Part shown: piece by piece, positions 52,797 to 62,043 of the stretch
Numbering within the stretch: the stretch's first letter is position 1
How the letters are laid out: every line of letters starts with the position of its first letter
DNA from: Bacillota bacterium
Lineage (GTDB): Bacteria; Bacillota; Negativicutes; Sporomusales; UBA7701
Reading direction: 5' to 3'
Assembly: GCA_023415775.1 (NCBI GenBank)
Contig: JAEZJM010000025.1
Coordinates: 62,001 to 126,000 of the forward strand
DNA: 64,000 bases
The notes under the pieces: model-generated
Databases searched by the model: none
Seen by the model: the letters and a program-made list of their open reading frames with translations, nothing else
Told to the model about the DNA's origin: nothing
Translations under genes and position numbers: made by a program

Positions 52797-52885
52797 TTTT
52801 CTTCATTATATTTCTCTGCGGCAAATATTGTCAACGACTGTTACTGCCGTTTCTTCGGGTTCTCCACCATGCGAAACACATCATC

Positions 52886-52917
52886 AAAATATAGGGGACG
52901 GCTTTCGCCGCCCCCCT
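52886..52917 (-). terminator. Terminator of the polyferredoxin gene
   Basis: Minus-strand stem GGGGGCGGC / GCCGTCCCC with a GAAA loop followed by TATATTTTG. It lies about 105 bases past the stop. Confidence 0.65.
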
Positions 52918-53020
52918 GCCCGCCCCATATCGCCGTTGGCTTCGACCCGGAAAGCAAGTACGCCGAACGCCGTCTTGCCGTCGCAGTCAAACTACAATTT
53001 GACGGCATGCGCCTTGTTTG

Positions 53021-54364
53021 TCAGTGGCGGCGGCGCGAAGTCTGCGGCCGGATGACGATGGCCGCCTCCTCCACCGGGCAGCCGTTCTCGCATGCCCCGC
53101 ACCCGACGCACAGTTCCCGGGACACGCTCGGCCGGTGGAGCGCGTCGGAGGCGATGGCGTGCCGCGGGCACTGTTCCTTGCACAACAGGCAAAGCTTGCC
53201 TTCTGTCCAGCCGAGGCAACGGGTGCGGTCAACCTCCGCCAGACCGATGACCGTCTTCTCAACCGGCAGATGGCTGATCGCTCCTGTCGGACAGACCTTC
53301 TGACAGTCCTGAGTCAACTCGCAGCGCGCCTCCCGGGGGATGATCACCGGGGTAAGGAATACAGCCGCGCCTTTATTCAGCGGCGCCGCCTTCAGACACT
53401 TGCTCGGGCATGCCTTGATACAACGTCCGCAACGGCTGCAGCGGGCCAGGAATTCGGCCTCCGCAAGCGCCCCCGGCGGTCTGAGCGGCTGAGAGCCGCC
53501 GGGGGCGGCCAGGCCGGGCGCCGCAGCAGCCGCCACCGTGAGCGCCACCCCGGCGCGGATAATCTCCCGCCTTGTGAACAGGCCGCCCGCGCGGGCTGAC
53601 AACGACCCGCCGTCCGCCCGCATCCCCAGCGAGATGCCCTCGCTGACAAGACACCGCTCGGCGCACCGGCCGCACAGCAGGCAATCGGCTCCAGCCGAAC
53701 CCGAACCGGGAACGAAAGCGCCTGTCGGGCATGCCTGTGCGCACGCCCCGCACTTGACGCAACCGGGCGGCTGTTTAACTGCCCATACCCGCCAACGGGC
53801 GCCCAACGACATGAGCAAGCCGGACGGACACAAGTAAACGCACCAGAAGCGGGGGAAAGTGGCCAAGCCAAGGATGACCAAGGCGACAGCCACCCAGGGA
53901 ACCTGCCCCAGCCACAGCCTCGACAACTCGGACGTCAGCAGGTGGAAGGGACTCAGGTATATCGTCCAGCCGCTGCCGAGCAGCAACAGCGCCAACAGCA
54001 GCAACAGCCAGTAATAACGCCAGGGACGCAGACGGCTCGCCCAGGCCGACGAGCCGAAACCATGGCCCTTTAAGCTTTGCAGAAGAGCCAGCAAGCCTCC
54101 GAGAGGGCACAACCAGCCGCAAAACACCCTGCCGGCCGCAAAGGTGAACAATACCGTAGCCAGAGGCAGCCACCCCCACGACGGGAAAGACCCCTCCCAG
54201 CGAAGATGTCCCAAGAGCAGAAGCGGATCGAGCCGCGACAACCACAGCAGCAGCCCGGTATCCGGCGGCAGCGGATACTCATGCCTGGCGACCAGCGCCA
54301 CAACCACCGCCAACATCGCAGCCGGCAGCAAAGTACGCCAATAGCGCAAACCGGTGAGCTTCAT
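53021..54364 (-). CDS. NapH-NapG-like fused membrane polyferredoxin
   Basis: 447 residues from the ATG at 54364 behind GGAAGGTGC. The N-terminal half is NapH-like: four to five helices with FCGWLCPLG and WCVYLCPSG, then the ferredoxin motifs CVKCGACAQACP and CLLCGRCAERC. A second segment begins FTRREIIRAGVALTVAAAAAPGL, a twin-arginine-like helix in mid-protein. It is followed by a NapG-like ferredoxin part: CSRCGRCIKACP, CQKVCP, CLLCKEQCP and CVGCGACENGCP. Separate NapG and NapH proteins appear fused. It would pass electrons from menaquinol to an exported acceptor; no nitrate reductase is nearby. Confidence 0.85.
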   Translation of the reverse strand: MKLTGLRYWRTLLPAAMLAVVVALVARHEYPLPPDTGLLLWLSRLDPLLLLGHLRWEGSFPSWGWLPLATVLFTFAAGRVFCGWLCPLGGLLALLQSLKGHGFGSSAWASRLRPWRYYWLLLLLALLLLGSGWTIYLSPFHLLTSELSRLWLGQVPWVAVALVILGLATFPRFWCVYLCPSGLLMSLGARWRVWAVKQPPGCVKCGACAQACPTGAFVPGSGSAGADCLLCGRCAERCLVSEGISLGMRADGGSLSARAGGLFTRREIIRAGVALTVAAAAAPGLAAPGGSQPLRPPGALAEAEFLARCSRCGRCIKACPSKCLKAAPLNKGAAVFLTPVIIPREARCELTQDCQKVCPTGAISHLPVEKTVIGLAEVDRTRCLGWTEGKLCLLCKEQCPRHAIASDALHRPSVSRELCVGCGACENGCPVEEAAIVIRPQTSRRRH

Positions 54365-54428
54365 CAAATGCACCTTCCACAGCGATATCTTGCCGCGCGC
54401 CAGCCGGCATCGCATCTAATTGCGCTTC

Positions 54429-56462
54429 TTACCCGGCCACGATCGGGATTACGATCGTGAACGTCGTCCCCTGGCCTGGTTCGCTGGTTACGCGGATTTC
54501 CCCGCCGTGTTTCTTGACGATATCGTAGGTTACGCTCAACCCGAGGCCCGTCCCTTTACCCACCTCCTTGGTGGTGAAAAACGGCTCGAATATTCTGTTA
54601 AGCAATTGGGGGGGGATGCCGCAGCCCGTATCAGAAATACTGACATAAATATTACCGCCCTCGGCCCAGGTCTTGACCTTGATATCCCCCCACTTGTCGA
54701 TCGCCTGGGTAGCGTTCACGAATACATTCATAAACACCTGGTTCAGTTGGCCGATGTTGCACTTGGTCAGCGGCAGTTCGCCGTACTCTTTGTCCAGCGA
54801 CGCTTTATACTTCATCTCATTCCACACGATATTGATCGCGCTCTCGACGCCCTCATTGATATTCGCCGGCCTGCTTTCGCTCTCCACCCGTGCGAACCCC
54901 TTCAGGTCCTGGACGATATCCTTGACCCGCCCCGCGCCTTCCAGCGTCTCGTTGACAAGGCTCGCCACGTCGTGGATTACGTAGTCCACTTTCAGCGACT
55001 GTCTGGCTTTCTCCAGCTTACCGACGACAACGAGCGCGTCTTGACGGTCGCCCTTCCCGGCACAGATATTAGCCAGCTCGGCCACAGCATCCTCTTGGAT
55101 CGCAATAAACTGAGTCAGCCGCCCCAGGTAATCATGCAGCGACTCCAGATTGCTGATGATGAAGGACATCGGATTATTTATCTCATGAGCCACCCCGGCG
55201 GCAAGTTGGCCTATCGAAGCCATCTTGTCCTGCTGATAGGCCTGCAGCTGAATGGTGTTCAATTCGGCGTAAGCCTCGGCAAGTTCCTCGTTCCTGTGTT
55301 TCAGCTCACCTTCGGTCCGGCGGCGCATCGCCACCTCGTCCCACAGCTCACGATTGGTGCTCTGGAGTTCCTCGTTCATGGCCAAGTGTTCTTCGTTCAT
55401 GGCCTTTAGTTCCTCGTTCAGGGTGGACAATTCCTGCGTCCGTTCCTCTACCCTCGCCTCCAGTAAGGCACGGGCCACCCGCATATCTTCCTCAAAAGTC
55501 TTCTGGCGGGCAACAAACCTTAGCAACATCATGACACAGACGATTATCACCAAACAGATCAGCCCGGCCACCGGGTAGTAGTTAGCGACGCTGCCGCTGG
55601 CCCGCTGCAGGATCTCCTGCTGATCAACCCCCACCGCCACCGCCAGCGGATAGGCCAGCAGCGCGCGGAAGCTATGGATTCGCGTTACTCCTTCATCCTT
55701 TCGCGTCGCTATGTATTGCCCGGCATCGCTAACTGTCAGCTTAGCCATCAATTCCGTACCGGTCAAGTCCTGGCCGGCCACCGTTGATGCGCCGGCCTGG
55801 CGCGCCCGCACGATACCGTCGCGGCCGACCAGGACGACCGCCGAGTTTTTCCCCAGATCGACCTGTTTATAAAAATCGCTGAAATAGTAAGGATCGACCG
55901 CCACCACCGCCACGCCGCCGAAAGAGCCGTCTGGTTTGTTTATGCGGCGTGTCATCTGTATCGCCCACTTGCCTGCCAACCGGCCCAAAACCGGCTTGCC
56001 GACATACAGCCGCTCACTGTCGTAGTTGATGTGTACCTGAAAATACTCGCGGTCGCTGAAGTTGGTGGCCACGAACGGCACCTGACTGCTGACAACTAGA
56101 TCGCCGTTCTCGTCTATTACGCCCATAACTATGAACGGATCACCGGGCAGTCTGCCGTCGCGGACATAGGCGGGAATATCTATCGCCCGGCCTTCACGTT
56201 CGTAAAGATATTTCAGGGAGAGGGTCGTCTGATCGGCACTCCTCAGTGTCCGCAGGGTATGTTCCTCGAAAGCGCGGGCCAGGTTGGCCGTCTCCTTCAC
56301 GGCGGACTGAAACTCTTTCTGTTTCTCGCCTTCAATGGCATGATAATAAGTTAGTAGAACCGCAAAAATTAGGAAGATGCCAAGAAACACTATCCCGAAG
56401 CTGAGATTGCGCAGCGAGGGCGAATCCCCTCTGAACGCCTCGCCGATACTTACCTTTCGCAA
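54429..56462 (-). CDS. Sensor histidine kinase with extracellular Cache domain
   Basis: About 677 residues. TTG at 56462 behind GAGGGGGTGAAAA is the likely start; an ATG at 56492 is possible but has a poor ribosome site. Helix 1 near 22-42, a Cache sensor to about 300 (DREYFQVHINYDSERLYVGKP), helix 2 near 305-325, a long coiled coil with NEEL repeats, then HisKA with GVAHEINNPMSF and HATPase with NQVFMNVFVNATQA, DTGCGIP and GKGTGLGLSV. It responds to an extracytoplasmic signal. The presumed partner receiver directly upstream is broken, so it may work with the REC-HDOD protein or another regulator. Confidence 0.93.
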   Translation of the reverse strand: MRKVSIGEAFRGDSPSLRNLSFGIVFLGIFLIFAVLLTYYHAIEGEKQKEFQSAVKETANLARAFEEHTLRTLRSADQTTLSLKYLYEREGRAIDIPAYVRDGRLPGDPFIVMGVIDENGDLVVSSQVPFVATNFSDREYFQVHINYDSERLYVGKPVLGRLAGKWAIQMTRRINKPDGSFGGVAVVAVDPYYFSDFYKQVDLGKNSAVVLVGRDGIVRARQAGASTVAGQDLTGTELMAKLTVSDAGQYIATRKDEGVTRIHSFRALLAYPLAVAVGVDQQEILQRASGSVANYYPVAGLICLVIIVCVMMLLRFVARQKTFEEDMRVARALLEARVEERTQELSTLNEELKAMNEEHLAMNEELQSTNRELWDEVAMRRRTEGELKHRNEELAEAYAELNTIQLQAYQQDKMASIGQLAAGVAHEINNPMSFIISNLESLHDYLGRLTQFIAIQEDAVAELANICAGKGDRQDALVVVGKLEKARQSLKVDYVIHDVASLVNETLEGAGRVKDIVQDLKGFARVESESRPANINEGVESAINIVWNEMKYKASLDKEYGELPLTKCNIGQLNQVFMNVFVNATQAIDKWGDIKVKTWAEGGNIYVSISDTGCGIPPQLLNRIFEPFFTTKEVGKGTGLGLSVTYDIVKKHGGEIRVTSEPGQGTTFTIVIPIVAG

Positions 56463-56717
56463 ATTTTCACCCCCTCTCTGACCGCGAACCATGCCTTTAT
56501 CCGCCCGGTAGATCGAGCCCTCAACAGCGTCAGCCCGCCCATTTCCGGCATCCGCATATCGGTCACCAGGACGCTTATCTCTTGCTCTTCCATTATATTA
56601 AGGGCTTCGCGGGCGTTGCCGGTGAAAAAAACTGCAAGGCTCCTCCATCACCGCCCGTCTGATCGCGCTGATCACGTTTATCTCGTCATCGCCGAACAAA
56701 ACATTGTTCTTGTGCAT
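56450..56717 (-). pseudogene. Decayed response-regulator receiver gene (frameshift at a T7 run)
   Basis: From the ATG at 56717 the frame reads MHKNNVLFGDDEINVISAIR and stops after a run of seven Ts. Removing one base restores FTGNAREALNIMEEQEISVL and then VTDMRMPEMGGLTLLRA, a clear receiver with the phosphoacceptor Asp in VTDMRMPEMGG. After that it turns into non-receiver sequence and ends at 56450, overlapping the kinase start. It lacks the second half of the receiver. Probably the former cognate regulator of the kinase. Confidence 0.75.
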
Positions 56718-56739
56718 GCCAAGCCTCTGCACTTTCGTT

Positions 56740-57918
56740 TCACGTTTCCGTTGATAATCCCTTCAGAAGAGGTCTCAAATCTTCTTCACTGATGCCCAGC
56801 ACCGCGAAAGCACCTGGTTCCAACCCCCGGGCAAATTCCGGGCTGACGACCTTCCACGCGTAATATCCGGCTATGTGAACCACCGCCACCAGTTCCTTGT
56901 TCATGATCGCGTCCCGCAAAGGTTCGTGGTGATAGAGCGCAGTCTCGACGATCGGATACGGCAGGCCCCACCAGTTGAGCAAATAGCCCCCGAATTCCTG
57001 GTGGCTAATCCCGATGATCTCCTTTTCGAGCTTGACGAAGTTCTTTTCCTGCCCCTGCATGTACTCCTGCACAATGCGTTCGTACTGCGCGGGGAAGTAA
57101 TGCAGGCACATCAGCAGGCCAATATCGTTGAGCAGCGCCCCGGTCTGAAAAGCTTCAGGCACCTGCTTACCGAGCAACTCGGAATAAATCAGCGTCATCA
57201 GCCTGTTAGCCACACTCGCTTTGCGGGTCAGTTTTTTTACGCTTAGTTGCGGTATCCTGACATTGGCGAACTTGAACAGACTGCACGACAACACGATCGT
57301 CTTGATTACCGTAAGTCCCAGGAAGGTGATTGCCCTGGAAAGAGAACCCGTTCTTACGTTGTGAAAAGCGCTGTTCGCCACCCGGAGCACTGCGGCGGCC
57401 ACTGCCGGGTCGCTCTCGATCACCGCGGCAATCTGACTTATGTCCGCTCCCTGCTCCGTCAGCCTGCCCACGGCATCGTAAATGCCTGGAGCAACCGACA
57501 GATTCTCCAGCCTGTTGGCGAAATCAAGCATCACCTTGTTGTTAAACAATTCTCGGGCCGCGAAGATCTGGGCGATCTTCTCCTTCAGGTCCTGGCCTTC
57601 CCACGGTTTGAGCATATACATATTGCTCGAACCGTCGACGATACTGTTGAAAATCGCACTCTCCTCGGCGTACCCGCTGAGGATAAGGCGCGTCGTCCGC
57701 GGATAGTGGGCCTTTACCTTGCGGAGAAACTGGTGCCCATCCATCCCCGGCATGCGGATGTCCGAAACAACTATATCAACAGGTATGGCCGCCAGAATGG
57801 CCAGCCCGGCCTCGCCGCTTTCGGCAGTCAACACTTCGTAGCCGCTGTCGAACAACAACCTGTCGATCGCCCTCAAAATCGCCTTTTCGTCATCGACAAA
57901 TAGGATCCGGTTGCCCAC
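56740..57918 (-). CDS. Response regulator with HDOD output domain
   Basis: 392 residues. The receiver at 1-120 is complete: acidic pocket FVDDEKA, phosphoacceptor in VVSDIRMPGMDGHQF, then LILSGYAEES and MLKPW. The HDOD domain follows (LSVAPGIYDAVGRLTEQGADISQIAAVIESDPAVAAAVLRVANS ... LLNDIGLLMCLHYFP). HDOD domains are HD-like without the full metal site and act as signalling scaffolds, often in motility or stress. It lies in a signal-transduction cluster beside the Cache kinase. Confidence 0.93.
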   Translation of the reverse strand: MGNRILFVDDEKAILRAIDRLLFDSGYEVLTAESGEAGLAILAAIPVDIVVSDIRMPGMDGHQFLRKVKAHYPRTTRLILSGYAEESAIFNSIVDGSSNMYMLKPWEGQDLKEKIAQIFAARELFNNKVMLDFANRLENLSVAPGIYDAVGRLTEQGADISQIAAVIESDPAVAAAVLRVANSAFHNVRTGSLSRAITFLGLTVIKTIVLSCSLFKFANVRIPQLSVKKLTRKASVANRLMTLIYSELLGKQVPEAFQTGALLNDIGLLMCLHYFPAQYERIVQEYMQGQEKNFVKLEKEIIGISHQEFGGYLLNWWGLPYPIVETALYHHEPLRDAIMNKELVAVVHIAGYYAWKVVSPEFARGLEPGAFAVLGISEEDLRPLLKGLSTET

Positions 57919-57954
57919 ATCAGGCGCCTCCCATAAAATATTAACCCGACATAG

Positions 57955-58584
57955 TCAGGAATAGCGCCTGACGGGAAGCTTTATCGTAAACAGCGCTCCC
58001 TCGCCGGCCAGCCTGGCCAGATATTTCTGCAGTACTTCGAAATTACTCAGCACGAATCCCAGCGGATTGTTGATCTAGTGCGCTAGCCCCGCCGCCAACT
58101 GACCGATACCGGCCAGCTTCTCCTGCTGGACCATCTGCAGTTGGCCGCCTGCAGCCTCTAAGCGTTTCTGCCAAGTCGGCGTTCTTCACCGTCAGTTCCG
58201 CCTCAAGCACCCGGCTCGTCTCCAGCTCCGCCTGCAGCCTGCTGTAAAGCGATGCGTTGTGGAGCGTCAGCGACGCTAGATTGGCGAAGCCTTCCGTAAG
58301 CCGGACTTCGTCGTCGCCGAACCTTATTCCTTTTTCCAAGCTTATGAAGCCTATGACGCCGGTACCCTTCAAGCCTGACAAGCCGCAAGATTGACTTCGA
58401 TGATCCTGCCGTCGGTCGGATCGATCATCCAGATAAAATCGCGGAAATACCTGAGCAGCATTTCATAGCGCTGCAAAATATCATCGAGTGGGGCTGCGCT
58501 GAGAGTCGTCGCTCGGACACTATTAAGATGATGATATAGGTGAAAATTTCGACATCTGGTTCCACTGTCCTGTCTGGCAGACAT
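57955..58584 (-). pseudogene. Decayed PAS-GAF histidine kinase
   Basis: The ATG at 58584 opens a frame with a PAS-like end (RYEMLLRYFRDFIWMIDPTD), then a stop. In a shifted frame a GAF end appears (VIGFISLEKGIRFGDDEVRL) with a coiled coil. After another shift comes the HisKA box QQEKLAGIGQLAAGLAH, where the codon after the phospho-His is TAG instead of Glu, followed by INNPLGFVLSNFEVLQKYL. The ATPase domain is deleted, leaving only its last strand (LFTIKLPVRRYS) before the stop at 57955. At least two frameshifts, one nonsense codon and one deletion. Confidence 0.8.
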
Positions 58585-58664
58585 TTTTTCTCACCCCAGC
58601 CGCTACTATTACCCTTGCGGTATTTTCGTTCCTGGACATAATATCAACGTGAGGGGGAAGCAGC

Positions 58665-61313
58665 ATGACACGATACGTTCTGTTCTTCGCCGAAATAAAC
58701 CGCTCCAGCCTGCCCAGCGTAGGAGGCAAAGGGGCAAATCTCGCCGAACTCTGGCACATACCAGGCATCGCGGTACCGGAGGGCTTCTGCGTAACCACGG
58801 ACGCATATGCCGCCTTCGTCGACACCAGTCCGGAATTCGGCGACCTTATAAAGACCCTGGACACGATCGATGTCGAATCGCCGGCGGAGCTCAAGCCGGC
58901 CGGAGAGCGGATCCGCGCCCGCCTGGAATCCCTCGCCATCCCAGCTCCGATCGAGCAGGCTATCGTGCACGCCTGGCAAAAAACCGGCCCAGGCCATCAC
59001 TACGCCATCCGCTCCAGCGCCACTGCCGAAGACTTGCCCGGAGCCTCCTTTGCCGGCCAGCAGGACACCTTCCTCAATATCGCCGGCGAGACAAACATCC
59101 TCGAATGCGTTCGCAAATGCTGGGCATCCCTGTTCACCGACCGAGCTATCGCTTACCGCCGGCGGAACGGCTTCGAACACGCCAAGGTGCAGTTGTCCGT
59201 AGTAGTGCAGCGGATGGTTTTCCCGCAAGTGGCGGGTATAATGTTCACCGCCGATCCCGTCACCGGCAACCGCACCGTCGTCTCCATCGACGCGAGCTTC
59301 GGCCTGGGGGAAGCGCTTGTGTCCGGCATAGTATCCGCCGATCTGTATAAAGTAAGAGACGATAAAATTATCGCCAGAAAAATCGCCCGCAAAGAAGTAG
59401 CTATTCGCGCCGTCCCTGGGGGCGGCACGGAAAAAACGCCCATCGCCGGCAACAAGCAGACGGAGCCGGCCCTTTCGGACGATGACGCCATCAGATTAGC
59501 CCGCATGGGGCGCAATATCGAAGAGCACTTCGGCAGACCGCAGGATATCGAATGGTGTCTCGCCGACGGCGAAATACGCATCGTCCAAAGCAGACCGATT
59601 ACAACCCTCTTCCCCGTCCCCCCCACGGACGACGGCCACCTGCACCTTTTCCTGTCGATCGGTCATCCCCAGATGATGACCGCTGCCATGAAACCTCTGG
59701 GGATATCCACCCTGCGAACCTTGGCGCCGTTCCGCAAACCATTGCCCCATGCCGAGAGCGAACTGCTTCTTGCCGCGGGTAGCCGGCTATACCTCGACAT
59801 CACCGCCGCGCTCGCCTATCGGGAAGTACGGAAGAGACTGCCCACCTTGCTGCTAAATGTCGATGAAGCGATTGGTCGGGCAGTAGAAGAATTCGTCGGT
59901 CGGGAAGATTTCCTCCTAGACGCCCCGCCGGAAAAAAAGCTGCCCGTCAGCCTAGCCCGAACGGCCTTCCCGACCATTTTCGCCATCCTGGGGAATATCC
60001 TTTACCGCGACAATGATCACGTAATAGCCGATCTCAACCGCTTCATCGCCGACCGGGTCAACGAAAACAGAAACAAGCTGCAAACCGTGTCCGGCCCGGA
60101 GCGAATCGCCCTGATCCAGGAAATATTATCCTCACTCCTGCCGACAGTCTTCCCCCGCCTCGCCCCTTACATGGTGCCAGCTCTCGCCACCTACAAGCTC
60201 ATCGCGCACCTTTCCCGCAAATGGCTGGGCGACACCGCCGAGCTAGGCAGCATCAGCAAATCTCCTCCCGGCAACGTGACCAGCGAGATGGGGCTGGCGC
60301 TCGGCGACGTGGCCGACGCGACGCGCGACCATCCGGCGGTTGTCGAATACCTGCGGCAGGCGAACGACGAGACCTTTCTCGACGGATTGCGGGCCGTTCC
60401 CGGCGGCGAGCACGTTTTGCCCGCTCTCGTTAACTTTTTTGCCCGCTACGGGATGCGTTGCACCGGCGAGATCGACCTCACCCGGCCGCGCTGGCGCGAA
60501 TCTCCTACCCAACTAGTGCCCGCCATTCTCAGCCACATCGCCGGCATGTCGCCTGGTCAACATCGTCGGGATTTTATCGCCGGCAAAGAAGAGGCCGAGG
60601 CCGCCACCGCTCGCCTTCTCGGCCGCCTCAGACAAACCCCTGGGGGACTGTTCAAAGCGAAGCGCATGGAACGACTCATCCAGGTGCACCGCTCGCTCAT
60701 CGGGATAAGGGAGCATCCCAAATACTTTCTCGTCCAGCACCTCGACATCGCAAAACAGGCGCTCATGCTGGAAGCCGCCAGTCTGGCCGCTGACGAGGTA
60801 CTGGAAGCCCCGGAGGACATTTTCTGGCTGTCGCTACCGGAGATCGTCCGCACCGTCGAAACCCGGCGGGCGGATAGGACGCTACTTGCCGAGCGCCGGG
60901 AGCAGTACGATCGCGATACGAAACTTATACCGCCCCGCGCCATGACCAGCGAAGGCGAAATTATCACCGCCAAGCCCCGCGCCGACGCCCCCCCGAACGC
61001 GCTGGCGGGCAGCGCTGTATCCGCAGGCGTCGTAGAAGGTCGGGCCAGAGTTATTCTCCGGCTCGAAGATGCGCAGATGACCAAAGGCGATATCCTAGTG
61101 GCCCCATATACCGACCCTGGCTGGACCCCGCTATTCCCGCTCGCAGCCGGCCTTGTCACCGAAGTAGGCGGCCTGATGACCCACGGAGCCGTCGTAGCCC
61201 GCGAATACGGCATCCCCGCGGTCGTCGGCGTCGACGGGGCCACCGTCAAAATCAAGGACGGACAGCAGCTCAGGGTCGACGGCACCCGTGGCTTCGTAGA
61301 AATACTGCCCTAG
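58665..61313 (+). CDS. rph: Rifampicin phosphotransferase-like (PEP synthase superfamily)
   Basis: 882 residues, close to the RPH length. The N-terminal ATP-binding part has VGGKGANLAELW, AIRSSATAEDLPGASFAGQQDTFLN and SIDASFGLGEALVSGIVSADLY. GRPQDIEWCLADGEIRIVQSRPITTL ends it. The middle domain has YGMRCTGEIDLTRPRW. The swivelling His domain is at the C-terminus with GGLMTHGAVVAREYGIPAVVG, catalytic His840. This order and wording match RPH rather than PEP synthase, which has a C-terminal PEP-binding barrel missing here. RPH phosphorylates rifamycins with ATP; the natural substrate in an environmental anaerobe may differ. The ATG follows GAGGGGG. Confidence 0.88.
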   Translation: MTRYVLFFAEINRSSLPSVGGKGANLAELWHIPGIAVPEGFCVTTDAYAAFVDTSPEFGDLIKTLDTIDVESPAELKPAGERIRARLESLAIPAPIEQAIVHAWQKTGPGHHYAIRSSATAEDLPGASFAGQQDTFLNIAGETNILECVRKCWASLFTDRAIAYRRRNGFEHAKVQLSVVVQRMVFPQVAGIMFTADPVTGNRTVVSIDASFGLGEALVSGIVSADLYKVRDDKIIARKIARKEVAIRAVPGGGTEKTPIAGNKQTEPALSDDDAIRLARMGRNIEEHFGRPQDIEWCLADGEIRIVQSRPITTLFPVPPTDDGHLHLFLSIGHPQMMTAAMKPLGISTLRTLAPFRKPLPHAESELLLAAGSRLYLDITAALAYREVRKRLPTLLLNVDEAIGRAVEEFVGREDFLLDAPPEKKLPVSLARTAFPTIFAILGNILYRDNDHVIADLNRFIADRVNENRNKLQTVSGPERIALIQEILSSLLPTVFPRLAPYMVPALATYKLIAHLSRKWLGDTAELGSISKSPPGNVTSEMGLALGDVADATRDHPAVVEYLRQANDETFLDGLRAVPGGEHVLPALVNFFARYGMRCTGEIDLTRPRWRESPTQLVPAILSHIAGMSPGQHRRDFIAGKEEAEAATARLLGRLRQTPGGLFKAKRMERLIQVHRSLIGIREHPKYFLVQHLDIAKQALMLEAASLAADEVLEAPEDIFWLSLPEIVRTVETRRADRTLLAERREQYDRDTKLIPPRAMTSEGEIITAKPRADAPPNALAGSAVSAGVVEGRARVILRLEDAQMTKGDILVAPYTDPGWTPLFPLAAGLVTEVGGLMTHGAVVAREYGIPAVVGVDGATVKIKDGQQLRVDGTRGFVEILP

Positions 61314-61340
61314 CGAAGAGGCTAACGGCAGGAGGAGAAA

Positions 61341-61371
61341 AGAAAAACCGCGCAAAACGCGGCTTTTTTTT
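61341..61371. terminator. Terminator after rph; also ends the cheW transcript
   Basis: Stem CCGCG / CGCGG with a CAAAA loop, extended by A/T pairs, followed by CTTTTTTTT on the plus strand and TTTTTCTTTTC on the minus strand. Confidence 0.85.
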
Positions 61372-61440
61372 CAGGCTTTGCCGGAAGCCGCTCCCGGCCT
61401 CCGACAAAGCCGACATTTATAGGGACCGGCCAATATAGTT

Positions 61441-61557
61441 TCAGAAGTGATGGAGGCGGCCGCCCTGAAGGATAGCCATCCTCATGAGCAAAGCCAGGCA
61501 TGCAATAATTGCCGCGACCATTGCGCTAATTAGCATACTTTGTGTTATCTGCCTCAT
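61441..61557 (-). CDS. Probable 38-residue membrane miniprotein downstream of cheW
   Basis: The ATG at 61557 follows GGGAGAGATAGAG. The product MRQITQSMLISAMVAAIIAC then LALLMRMAILQGGRLHHF is a single hydrophobic helix with a basic tail. It lies 43 bases after the cheW stop on the same strand and before the shared terminator. The overlapping plus-strand frame has no ribosome site. Too short for homology; could be chance. Confidence 0.45.
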   Translation of the reverse strand: MRQITQSMLISAMVAAIIACLALLMRMAILQGGRLHHF

Positions 61558-61600
61558 CTCTATCTCTCCCGGCTATCATACCGCTACAGCGACTAATGCT

Positions 61601-62026
61601 TCAGACCGCCAGCGCCGGTCCCGACATCACCTGCTCGATATCGAGCAGGATGATGGTCCGATCATGGAACTTGTAAGCCTTCCTGATGTTCTGATTACCT
61701 GTCTCGGACGCCTCCATGCTGGCAAAATTCTCCGGCACGGTCTGGATGACTTCCGTAACCGTATCCACCGTCAGGCCGACTTCTTTGTTCCCGGTCTCCA
61801 CAATAACGATCTGCTTGTTCATCTCTTCGGCCGCCGACAACCCTATCTTGGCGGCGAAATCAATCACCGGCACGATTTTGCCCCTGACGTTGATAACCCC
61901 TTCGAAGTAGGCGGGTGGCCCAGGCAGCCTGGTGACCGGCAGATAATTGATAATCTCCCGAACCTTATCGATCAAAATGGCGTACTCTTCACGGCAGAGC
62001 CGGAATACCACCAGTTGCATACTCAT
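61601..62026 (-). CDS. cheW: Chemotaxis coupling protein CheW
   Basis: 141 residues. MSMQLVVFRLCREEYAILIDKVREIINY, LPGPPAYFEGVINVRGKIVPVIDFAAKIGL and KFHDRTIILLDIEQVM are the CheW beta-barrel segments. It links chemoreceptors to CheA. The start is 17 bases after the preceding gene of unknown function, so the two form an operon. No cheA or cheY nearby; the single-CheW transcript may serve an accessory chemosensory array. Confidence 0.94.
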   Translation of the reverse strand: MSMQLVVFRLCREEYAILIDKVREIINYLPVTRLPGPPAYFEGVINVRGKIVPVIDFAAKIGLSAAEEMNKQIVIVETGNKEVGLTVDTVTEVIQTVPENFASMEASETGNQNIRKAYKFHDRTIILLDIEQVMSGPALAV

Positions 62027-62043
62027 CGAATCTGCCCCTTTCG

